Shown: piece by piece, positions 15,933-23,807 of the stretch | How the letters are laid out: each line of letters opens with the position of its first letter | Numbering within the stretch: the first letter of the stretch is position 1 | NCBI GenBank assembly: GCA_013001595.1 | Contig: JABDMH010000068.1 | Span: 1 to 37,618, forward strand | DNA from: Saprospiraceae bacterium | GTDB taxonomy: Bacteria; Bacteroidota; Bacteroidia; Chitinophagales; Saprospiraceae | DNA: 37,618 nucleotides | Direction of reading: 5' to 3' | Notes under the pieces: generated by a model | What the model was told of the DNA's origin: nothing | What the model saw: only the letters and a program-made list of their open reading frames with translations | The model's database searches: none | Position numbers and translations under genes: made by a program

Positions 15933-18900
15933 CTAATATTTCATAAACCTCTTGGCCACTGCCAATTCTTGATTAACGATTAGACGAGCAATGTATGTGC
16001 CTCCGCCCAGGGAGGAAACCTGTTGCTGTATGAGGTTATTGCCCTCAAAAAGTTGCAGATCTCGTTGATACAAAACCTTTCCTTCAACATTCAAAATTTG
16101 CAGCTGACCTTGCGCTCGTTGCTTCATATTGATATCCAACTGAATTCTCTCTAGAGTCGGGCTGGGAAAAAGAGTAAAGTCGTTGGTCAAATACGGATTT
16201 TCCTGCAGGTTGGTAATGGTGCCCCTTTGCAGATACACTGAATCTATGGTCGAGGAAGCACATAAACTGCCATCTGAGGCAGCTACCCGATGGTAAACCG
16301 TAACTACCGTTCCCGAATCAATCCCGAGCGTACTCAACAGCGTGTCGACAGCACCTGTCGTGGTCACAAACTCATTTGTTTCTCCTGTATTTACGGTCAG
16401 TAGCGGAGTATTAAAGTCCCTCGTTGCCGATAATTGCCAGACGTAAACCACTTTGTTTTGATTTGGATCAACAGAGGTGTCCCACCTTGCTGCAAACTCT
16501 GCTGCCGGATCACCGGATGTTTGAATGGTATCTCCGGCTGTGGGCTCGGTGATGTTCACTGCTGGTGGTGCCAAATTGATCTCAAGCAATGCTTGGCCGC
16601 GTATTTCACCAGCGCGGACCTCCATACTGTGCACATTCACATAGGAATTTCCAGTTTCGAGCATCATCCGTGTTGTATCAGACATCTCTATCTTGTTGCT
16701 ATCAGCAGGAAACAATGCAGACAATCCGTCTGTTCCAGTCAAGGAATTAAGAGAAACAAGAATGCCGCCATTCATGCCTGGCATACCCAGGTGCAGATGA
16801 GCTCCTCCAGCGATATCCGTTGCGAAGGTGCTCATTAGATCATTAAATGATCCGGAGGCTATCAATGATGACCCTGTCTGTTCGAATATTATAGCACCAA
16901 GCCCCGTTGAGCTAGCTGGTCTAGAGGCATTCTTTCCTCGCAAGTTGGCCAAGTAGTACTTACTTGCAAGTGGCCGCAACTGGCCGCGTAGTTCACCGGA
17001 TCCTACGTTTTCCGAGTGTACATTTATATAAGTCCCTCGCTTACTGACGGTGTCCATTCTTCCTGGAGTAACATCATATCTGTTATTGCTGATTTGGAAC
17101 AGACCAGACGTACCGTCATCTCCCAGTGTTACTGTCAAAGGAGTAAGGACCGGACCATTGCTACCGGCATAGTTCCTGTGAATATGTGCTCCACCGGCCA
17201 AAGCTGTGTTTACTGGCGAACTGAGGCCATCAAAACTACCTACAAGAATCGCTTGCGCACCATTGTATTCCATCATGGCAGCTCCCGCAGCTGATGTATT
17301 TACTGCAGGTACTTCTTCCGCTCCAGACAGCGGAGTATAGAAGTAGGCTCGTGCCTCATGCATCAATTGACCCCTTATTTCGCCAGATTGCCAATTGGCA
17401 GTATGAACATTTATATACGAGCCTCGAGCTCTCATCGTGTCCTGTCTTCCCGGTGAGGTACCAAATCGATTGTCGGCTGCTTGCCAAGTCCCATTCATAT
17501 TGTCTTGACCTGGACTAGGTGCCAAGGGATAAGCTACCGGACCATTTGAACCTACAGCCCCAATATGAATATGGGCACCATTTGCTATTTCCGTTGCAAG
17601 GTCGCTTGAGAGGTTATTAAAACTTCCGGAAAGCGTTATTCCACCACCCAGTACCTCGGCAATAGCAGCTCCGGATGCGTCGGTAGGAACAGCTGTGGGT
17701 TGCTGACTTCCAGTAAGGATGGCATGAAGAAAATAATTGCTCTCAGGCAAGATCTGTCCTCGTAATTCACCTCCAGGATATCCCGTTGTATGTATATTTA
17801 CATACGTTTCTCTTGCCATCAAGGCCGCCAATTGATCCTCATCAAATGGAAATGTATTATCGCTTGGATTGAAAACACCTCCGCGATTGTCAGCATTAAG
17901 ACTGGCAGTCAAAGGAAAGGCCACTGATCCATTCTGACCAGCCATACCCAGGTGAATATGGGCACCACCAGCAACATTCACATCGAAGTCACTGCCTAAC
18001 TCTGCGAAAGATCCACTAACTGTCAGGTTCCCATCTCGTATGGCTATGGCAAGCTTTCCATGGGCAAAGGTAGTGACGGGAGGTGCTTCATTGGTTCCAG
18101 ACAGAGCTGCTCGCAATTTGACTTCAGCTACCGGCGTCAACTGACCCCTGATTTCTCCACCACGCCAGTTTTGAGAATGCACATTGACATACCATCCCTC
18201 ATTCTGAAGATTCGCGATTTCCTCAGGGGTTACAGTAAATGTATTAGATGCTGCGTCAATATCCGCGGATAGACTATCCACGGATATGGTGACATTCAGT
18301 GCCTGAAGTACGCCCCCGTTACCCCCTGCTAACGCCTGATGGATGTGAATACCACCGGCGATGTCTGTCGCTAGAGCTGACGAGAGATTTTGGAATGAAC
18401 CAGATACAACCACGGTATCTCCATGCAGCTCAACAATGACCGATCCGTCAGCATTGGACATCACAGAATTTGTCTGATTGCTTCCAAAGAGACCAGTGGT
18501 GTAAACTTCATCAGCCACCGGAATTATTTGACCTCTGATCTCTCCACTGCCGAAGCGATTGGAATGAATGTTAATGTAAAGTTTTCTTTCTGCCAAGGAA
18601 GCTTGCTGATCTACATCCAGAACGAATGTATTGGAAGCCACTTCAAACAGACCATCATTCAAACCCTCAGACAGGGTAGGCTTTAAGGCAAATACGACTG
18701 ACCCATTTTGACCAGCCAATCCCTCATGTATGTGTGCGCCACCAGCAATAGTAGTGTCCACACCTGTGATTATGCCGGAAAAATCTCCACCTACCTGAAG
18801 TGAATCGTTGGACAAAGTCACTGAAAGATCTCCAGTTGCCGTACTCATCACAGGAGTCGGTTGGTGACTACCTCGTAGAAATACTTGATAGTCTTGGGCA

Positions 18901-18962
18901 AGACTGTCAATAGGAAGTAAGCAAAAGCTCAAGAGCACAAATAATACGTAAGATTTTAACAT
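15933..18962 (-). CDS. T9SS surface protein with six tandem CHRD domains
   Basis: A 1009-residue exported protein. Signal peptide 1-23 (SLAQ). Six CHRD (chordin-type) repeats of about 125 residues each lie at roughly 24-148, 152-277, 282-405, 410-533, 539-663 and 668-791. Every copy carries G-(A/I)-H-(I/L)-H, then Y-(V/I)-N-(V/I)-H and then G-E-(I/L)-R-G-Q, so each domain presents three conserved histidines. Next comes a fibronectin-like or SusE-like module (about 795-920), then a type A sorting domain (NPYLTNDFTLFPSPT to VAKRFMKY). CHRD domains are known in animal chordin and in bacteria, where function is unclear; surface location is inferred from the sorting domain. The repeats differ enough in sequence that this is an old internal duplication. 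Confidence 0.92.
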   Translation of the reverse strand: MLKSYVLFVLLSFCLLPIDSLAQDYQVFLRGSHQPTPVMSTATGDLSVTLSNDSLQVGGDFSGIITGVDTTIAGGAHIHEGLAGQNGSVVFALKPTLSEGLNDGLFEVASNTFVLDVDQQASLAERKLYINIHSNRFGSGEIRGQIIPVADEVYTTGLFGSNQTNSVMSNADGSVIVELHGDTVVVSGSFQNLSSALATDIAGGIHIHQALAGGNGGVLQALNVTISVDSLSADIDAASNTFTVTPEEIANLQNEGWYVNVHSQNWRGGEIRGQLTPVAEVKLRAALSGTNEAPPVTTFAHGKLAIAIRDGNLTVSGSFAELGSDFDVNVAGGAHIHLGMAGQNGSVAFPLTASLNADNRGGVFNPSDNTFPFDEDQLAALMARETYVNIHTTGYPGGELRGQILPESNYFLHAILTGSQQPTAVPTDASGAAIAEVLGGGITLSGSFNNLSSDLATEIANGAHIHIGAVGSNGPVAYPLAPSPGQDNMNGTWQAADNRFGTSPGRQDTMRARGSYINVHTANWQSGEIRGQLMHEARAYFYTPLSGAEEVPAVNTSAAGAAMMEYNGAQAILVGSFDGLSSPVNTALAGGAHIHRNYAGSNGPVLTPLTVTLGDDGTSGLFQISNNRYDVTPGRMDTVSKRGTYINVHSENVGSGELRGQLRPLASKYYLANLRGKNASRPASSTGLGAIIFEQTGSSLIASGSFNDLMSTFATDIAGGAHLHLGMPGMNGGILVSLNSLTGTDGLSALFPADSNKIEMSDTTRMMLETGNSYVNVHSMEVRAGEIRGQALLEINLAPPAVNITEPTAGDTIQTSGDPAAEFAARWDTSVDPNQNKVVYVWQLSATRDFNTPLLTVNTGETNEFVTTTGAVDTLLSTLGIDSGTVVTVYHRVAASDGSLCASSTIDSVYLQRGTITNLQENPYLTNDFTLFPSPTLERIQLDINMKQRAQGQLQILNVEGKVLYQRDLQLFEGNNLIQQQVSSLGGGTYIARLIVNQELAVAKRFMKY

Positions 18963-19699
18963 AACTGCTTTATTGGTCTATTAATAATTTATTCTAATCG
19001 CACTTCATAAGCCACAAAATTTGAGTTGCCATTTGGGTCCTTCATTGAAGGCACCCATCTTTTTAATCTAATTCCGCCACAAGCTTAACCAGACGACTAT
19101 TCCTACGAGTGCAACTCAATATTTCTCAACGGCCACATGGTCAATGACTATACTACTTTGAAAAAATGTGGTGTGTTCGGACAGTTAGCTAGCACAGAAG
19201 ATGCTAACGCTCAATCATATAACAAAAAATCGAAATACAAATATAATTGAATTTAGCTCACTAACACTCTACATTCAATATGTACGTGTCTGGCACCCTA
19301 TTTGGATTCAAGACCAGTACTCACATTCCAGCATTCCTTCATCTTGTTAGATACGCCCAGTTCATTTTTTGTTCATCTTTCGTGATACTTCTTTCGCCAA
19401 CGAGGTCTTCTGTGACACCTTTCAAAATATGAATTCTGAACTTCAAATCATCATATCTTTAAGCTAAGCATTAAGAAATATTCCCCAAGAGGTTAAAATC
19501 GTCACCGAATCTGCATGGTCATCACTCAACTTGAGATCCTTCTCAGAAGCCTTCAGTGAAACCATCTTGCGAGCACCAACAACCCACCTCATCAATTTCA
19601 GACCAAGTACTCAATCTATAGCATCAGTTGATGCTAAGCAGACATTTGAAAGAGATGCAAATAAAGATTGCTATTTTACATCGGTTCACTTTAGAACAG
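18963..19699. other. Long divergent intergenic region, no recognisable gene
   Basis: About 740 bases lie between the CHRD gene start and the aquaporin start. Open frames in it, including 19531-19719 and the first 24 codons upstream of the chosen aquaporin start, do not look like protein. A weak TTTG (about 19645) and TATTTTAC (19672-19679) pair lies just before the aquaporin, but the 23-base spacing is at the edge of the usual range. No hairpin terminator or tRNA-like structure was seen. The length is unusual for this compact window. Confidence 0.5.
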
Positions 19700-20431
19700 A
19701 TGACTCCGTTTGCGGCTGAAATAATTGGAACAATGCTACTCCTACTTCTTGGAAATGGAGTGGTTGCCAATGTGGTTCTTACTCAAACCAAGGGACATGG
19801 CGGTGGTTGGTTACTCATCAACTTTGGATATGGTTTGGCTGTATTCACAGCTGTGCTTGTAAGTATGGATTTCAGTGGCGCCCATCTTAATCCCGCAGTT
19901 ACTGTGGGTCTCGCTCTTGCCGGAAAATTTGCATGGGCTCAAGTCGCTCCCTATGTACTGGCTCAATGCATTGGTGCTGCCATTGGTAATAGTTTAGTGT
20001 ATCTCATTTTTCGCGATCACTATGCTGTCACGGAAGATCAGGGATTGAAACTGGCTACTTTCAGCACCAGTCCTGCCATTAGGAACAATTGGTCAAATTT
20101 GCTTTCTGAGCTCATCGGCACATTCGTCTTGGTCTTTGCTGTACTGTTCATCACAGGGCCCAATTTTATCGCCAGTGATCCTACTGTTCCTGCTGGTTTG
20201 GGAAGCCTCGGTGCTCTACCTGTTGCCTTGATCGTGGTAGTCATTGGTGCGGGCTTAGGAGGAACGACTGGTTACGCAATCAATCCAGCTCGTGATTTGG
20301 GTCCGAGAATTATGCATTCCGTACTACCCATTCCAAACAAAGGTACAAGTGAATGGGACTATGCCTGGATACCTATCCTCGGACCATTGCTCGGGGCGTC
20401 ACTAGCAGCTGCACTCTTCCTAGTACTTTAG
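19700..20431 (+). CDS. glpF: MIP-family aquaglyceroporin
   Basis: A 243-residue inner-membrane channel with six transmembrane helices and two half-helices. Both pore motifs are present: GAHLNPAVTVG in the first half and GYAINPARDLGPR in the second. The Asp after N-P-A-R is typical of glycerol-conducting (GlpF-type) members rather than strict water channels, so glycerol or small polyol uptake is likely. The ATG at 19700 starts MTPFAAEIIGTMLLLLLGNG, the normal family N-terminus; the longer frame from 19628 adds unlikely residues. It stands alone: no glycerol kinase or glycerol-3-phosphate dehydrogenase is adjacent. It converges on the DUF547 gene with only 16 bases between stops. Confidence 0.92.
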   Translation: MTPFAAEIIGTMLLLLLGNGVVANVVLTQTKGHGGGWLLINFGYGLAVFTAVLVSMDFSGAHLNPAVTVGLALAGKFAWAQVAPYVLAQCIGAAIGNSLVYLIFRDHYAVTEDQGLKLATFSTSPAIRNNWSNLLSELIGTFVLVFAVLFITGPNFIASDPTVPAGLGSLGALPVALIVVVIGAGLGGTTGYAINPARDLGPRIMHSVLPIPNKGTSEWDYAWIPILGPLLGASLAAALFLVL

Positions 20432-20447
20432 AGCCGGAGTTCAAATG

Positions 20448-21980
20448 CTACCAACTAGAATACCTCACACCTAGATTTATCGTAGCAGCCTGACCCTGCA
20501 TTTCTTGAATGAATGAGTTGGTAAAAAAAGTGTATAGTAATTCAACTTCCCATTGTGGAGTCAGTTGGTACTTAGCACCCATTCCAGCTTGAAAAAAATA
20601 GTCGAGGTCTGGGGACCAATATGGAGAGAAGTTCGTTAGCGCATAGACTGTGCTAACCGATGTTGGAAAATAGCTGAAAATTGCGGTGACTGGGGTGCTC
20701 AGTCGGTTAATTCCACCTTCCTCTTTTTTACCAATATCTTCAATCAAGAGATCTAATTCAGTAAACAGGGCAAAGTCAGTACCTACGTCAAAATCATTAA
20801 AGGCTTGCGTCCACCAGGTAAAGCCATTCCAGTCCAGAAAGGGACTATTGGCAAGGTCTTCCTTCAGTGGAATCCAAAAAGCAGATTGAATCGAAAAATT
20901 TGGCCAATTGGCATTTGGCGCCACGCGAATCTTTGGACCAATGGTTGCAATAGCCGCTTTGGATCGGACGGCATCAGAAAAAGAGAATATTTTTAGCGGT
21001 GATGCAGGAGTCTCATGCAAACTAACCCTACGATACCTAAGATCAAATCCGATATTGAAGCGATCGGTAAGTCCGTAAACAAAATTAAGGAGGACGGTAA
21101 AATAGTTCTCTCTACTGTCGGAGGAAAAAGCGGGTGGTGGGAATCGCTGCGTGTATAAGTTATTGAACCACTTTACTTCTACCCCGCCTTTGGGTATGGC
21201 TGAAGACACAACATAGCGATTTAAGTTTTTGGGAGCTCCTTCGACAAGTAAGTCATTTAACGTCCAATCGTACGGGTAATAACTCAATTCAGCCGAGGAT
21301 GTCAATGGAAAATCACGATAAGTATTAACGTAGCTAATAATGGCGTCTTTATTACCACCAAAGTCTTTAGCATACCAATCGAAGATTTTAGAAACCTTTA
21401 CATCCTGAGAACCCAAGGAGGAATTACCATCCACCTTTATGAATGTGCTATCATTGAGAGCCGCTCTGGCCCTTTCCTCAAGTTGTTGCTCCATCGATTT
21501 TGCCGTATAGGCAAAAGAGCCCAATGGCGGACAACTCTCGGCACCGCATGCTAGGGCAAAATGCAACCTGGGGTCATTGAAAACGGCCAATATTTGCCCC
21601 TTCTCCAGTGCATCCAGTGTCCATTCACCAGACCCCATCTTGAAAGTATTTCGATCAAAAAACCCGAATACTTTTAGGGTAGACTGAATCGGATAAGCAT
21701 CTAATACACCTTTAATTACCAGCAGATTGTAAGCATTGACAAGGTAGGCTTTTCGATCTGATTCGGCCAAGTCTTGAAACTGATATTCGGCTATGAAATT
21801 CCAGAGATCAGTCAATCGAGCATCATTCTTCAAATGCGCGTAATTTAATCTTCCATCAGTGACTTCCTGCGAAAAAAAATCGTCAGCTTTTTCGGTGAAG
21901 GTTTGAAGGTTGGTGATTCCCTGAGCACCTGCACTGAGTATGGCAAGCACGAAAAACATAAAACTGAGAAAACGGTGCAT
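20448..21980 (-). CDS. DUF547 domain fused to an outer-membrane beta-barrel
   Basis: A 510-residue exported protein. Signal peptide 1-20 (MHRFLSFMFF to SAGAQ). Residues about 30-245 are a DUF547 domain with its usual landmarks: LNYAHLK, DRKAYLVNAYNLLVIKGVLD, HFALACGAESCPPLG with C145 and C150, and SKIFDWYAKDFGG. Residues about 252-510 change to alternating amphipathic strands (FTVLLNFVYGLTDRFNIGFD, GPKIRVAP, FFQAGMGAKYQLTPQWEVELLYTFF) ending in INLGVRYSSW, a terminal aromatic strand typical of outer-membrane barrels. DUF547 proteins normally stand alone at about 230-270 residues, so this is a two-domain fusion in one uninterrupted frame. The open frame begins at 22037, but the signal peptide supports the ATG at 21980. 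Function unknown. Confidence 0.85.
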   Translation of the reverse strand: MHRFLSFMFFVLAILSAGAQGITNLQTFTEKADDFFSQEVTDGRLNYAHLKNDARLTDLWNFIAEYQFQDLAESDRKAYLVNAYNLLVIKGVLDAYPIQSTLKVFGFFDRNTFKMGSGEWTLDALEKGQILAVFNDPRLHFALACGAESCPPLGSFAYTAKSMEQQLEERARAALNDSTFIKVDGNSSLGSQDVKVSKIFDWYAKDFGGNKDAIISYVNTYRDFPLTSSAELSYYPYDWTLNDLLVEGAPKNLNRYVVSSAIPKGGVEVKWFNNLYTQRFPPPAFSSDSRENYFTVLLNFVYGLTDRFNIGFDLRYRRVSLHETPASPLKIFSFSDAVRSKAAIATIGPKIRVAPNANWPNFSIQSAFWIPLKEDLANSPFLDWNGFTWWTQAFNDFDVGTDFALFTELDLLIEDIGKKEEGGINRLSTPVTAIFSYFPTSVSTVYALTNFSPYWSPDLDYFFQAGMGAKYQLTPQWEVELLYTFFTNSFIQEMQGQAATINLGVRYSSW

Positions 21981-22070
21981 GTACGATGGCTTGAAGAAGC
22001 GCAAAAGTAGGTAAATACCAAATGATAGAATGGCCAACAGACGACAATAGCTCTGGAAGATTTTCCCGTC

Positions 22071-23297
22071 CTATGAAGTGATTCTGGTGATAAAAGGAAG
22101 TAGCTCTTGAACATTTGAATGGCTGTGATCATCAAGACCGATGGTTTTACATCCATTGAATTTGGCAAAGCGAATAAGCGTGTCGATCAAAACAGATTCG
22201 GTCGGCAGGTCAATATCTCTTCCCTTTTCAAGACATAGATTTCTTACAACAAGTCGCTCCTTTGAACGGATGGCCTTTGCATCCATGCACCCAATAAAAC
22301 GATCTCCATATAGAAGGGGGAGACAAAAATATCCGCGGATGCGCTTCTCTCGGGGCACATAGCATTCAATCTTGTAGTCATACTGAAACAGTTCCTTGAT
22401 CCTTGCTCGTTGTATGAGTGCGTTGTCAAATGGAGACAAAATTGTTAGCCTTTTCGGGATCCGGTGCTTTTGTTCAAGTTGGTCAGCGGTTGAATAAACA
22501 ATGTTGTCTCCACACCCTTCGATCTGAAGGGCGATCAGGTCCTTGTCCTGCAATCGTTGAGTGGCGCGCTTGTTTACGAGGTCTTTTATCCCACGCCTTA
22601 GATAACAGATCTGTGGAATGGTGCCTATTCCATTGGCCAGCAGGTAACGATCGATCAAATGGTCGGCATATTCGACATCACTCGGCTGAGATGTATCGAT
22701 GTCTGCAGGAAGTACCCGTTCCGGAATATCGTAGACTTTTTGAAAACCTTTGCGGCTGGAGACCATTAGCGCTCCCTCCAGGAAGAGTCGTTCCAATGCC
22801 CGTTTGGCTGGTTTCCAATCCCACCAACCACCTCTGCGGGAACTCCTGCTATCCTCAAAATCTCGAGCCATGAGTGGTCCTCGCTCTTTTACCTGGGTTA
22901 GTACCCACTTCATCATGTTCCGATCTGGCTTCGGCCATGCATCCAGTCCTGACTGGAAGTACTTTTTGGTAAAACTGGTGAACCGATAATCATCAATCGG
23001 CAGGTAAGCAGCTGCGTGCGCCCAATATTCAAATATTGTCCGCTTCCTTGCCAGATGTAGATCCAGATGGGACACCTTATAACTTGGTATGCGTGACCAC
23101 AAAACGTGATGATGCGCCCGTTGTACGACAGAAATCGTATCGATCTGCACATAGCCAAGATGATTGACCAGCTTACACACCGAATTAGTGCCCTTTCCAA
23201 AAGGCCTAACCTCTTGCAAACGAGAAGCCCTGATGATCATTGCCCTCGCGCTCTTGCGACTAAGCTTACGCACCTGGGCTAGAAAACTTTGGCCCAT
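22071..23297 (-). CDS. ycaQ: YcaQ/AlkX-type winged-helix DNA glycosylase (HTH_42 family)
   Basis: A 408-residue protein aligning by eye along its length with E. coli YcaQ (AlkX), which unhooks interstrand DNA crosslinks from nitrogen mustard-type damage. Shared landmarks: LGYVQIDTISVV with the catalytic Q-I-D motif at 51-53, HHHVLWSRI, IFEYWAHAAAYLP, GWWDWKPAKRALERLFLEG, FQKVYD, LSPFDNALIQRARIKELFQY, KIECYVPREKRIRGYFCLPL, and DRFIGCMDAK. Q-I-D distinguishes AlkX-type from AlkZ-type (Q-x-Q) enzymes. The frame opens at 23378; the ATG at 23297 (MGQSFLAQVRKLSRKSAR) best matches the family N-terminus, with 23321 as an alternative. It probably shares a transcript with its neighbours on the minus strand, though no functional link to them is obvious. 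Confidence 0.9.
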   Translation of the reverse strand: MGQSFLAQVRKLSRKSARAMIIRASRLQEVRPFGKGTNSVCKLVNHLGYVQIDTISVVQRAHHHVLWSRIPSYKVSHLDLHLARKRTIFEYWAHAAAYLPIDDYRFTSFTKKYFQSGLDAWPKPDRNMMKWVLTQVKERGPLMARDFEDSRSSRRGGWWDWKPAKRALERLFLEGALMVSSRKGFQKVYDIPERVLPADIDTSQPSDVEYADHLIDRYLLANGIGTIPQICYLRRGIKDLVNKRATQRLQDKDLIALQIEGCGDNIVYSTADQLEQKHRIPKRLTILSPFDNALIQRARIKELFQYDYKIECYVPREKRIRGYFCLPLLYGDRFIGCMDAKAIRSKERLVVRNLCLEKGRDIDLPTESVLIDTLIRFAKFNGCKTIGLDDHSHSNVQELLPFITRITS

Positions 23298-23384
23298 TAC
23301 TAGCGACGCTTCGGTCGACATCCAAGATTTGATCTGCCATAAAATAATTACAATTGATACTACCCATCGGAATGTCACAATCCA

Positions 23385-23759
23385 CTAGGCTTCTTCTACC
23401 CTGACACTCGCTCCGTCCACCAAGCTTCTCAGTACAGCTGGATCAACTTGCCGCATGTGCCCAAAGATGTTGACAGGGCTAGCTGCTCTGGGTTCGGTAT
23501 TGATGCTAGCTGGAGTGGCACCAAAAAAGATGCAGAAGGCTGGCATAGAAGGCCAGTAGGCTAAATCTCCAACTTTAACCTCTGATTTTGCCCCAGCTTC
23601 AAGCGATGCAGCAGTTTCCACTCCAAAATAAATTTCATCACCCCATGTATGTATGGACGACGCTATGGGAAGTGAAGCCCATATGGCCTCGCCCGTAGGT
23701 GTCGTATGGAGATCCGCTATAAATTCAAATTCACCGATACTGATCCGAATGCTCTTCAT
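23385..23759 (-). CDS. Cyclophilin-like fold protein (TM1367/Cyclophil_like family)
   Basis: A 124-residue single-domain protein. It begins IRISIGEFEFIADLHTTPTG and has AIWASLPIASSIHTWGDEIYFG, then VKVGDLAYWPSMPAFCIFFG and a closing PVNIFGHMRQ. The P-T-G/A start, the W-G-(D/E)-E-(I/V)-Y-F turn and the G-D-(L/I)-x-Y-W-P-x-x-x-A-x-x-I-F-F-G-x-T-P run are signatures of the small cyclophilin-like beta-barrel family that includes TM1367. The active-site residues of true peptidyl-prolyl isomerases are not conserved in this family and its activity is unknown. It lies 48 bases after the TonB-dependent receptor and 87 bases before the glycosylase start. Confidence 0.85.
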   Translation of the reverse strand: MKSIRISIGEFEFIADLHTTPTGEAIWASLPIASSIHTWGDEIYFGVETAASLEAGAKSEVKVGDLAYWPSMPAFCIFFGATPASINTEPRAASPVNIFGHMRQVDPAVLRSLVDGASVRVEEA

Positions 23760-23807
23760 AGAAATCCAATATAAGGTCTTTGTGGATCTCCGGCCGTATC
23801 GTGCAGA

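Noticed and set aside
16980-18960. Regularly spaced similar sequences that could suggest a CRISPR or DNA repeat array
   Set aside because: The approximately 384-base period corresponds to protein-level CHRD repeats in one open frame; the DNA copies are diverged and there are no short identical repeats with spacers.
19645-19679. Candidate promoter for the aquaglyceroporin
   Set aside because: The TTTG and TATTTTAC elements are 23 bases apart and the second matches the consensus poorly, so it is noted within the intergenic entry rather than called.
22418-22873. 151-codon rightward frame
   Set aside because: It is antisense to the YcaQ/AlkX-type glycosylase, which matches the E. coli protein along its length.
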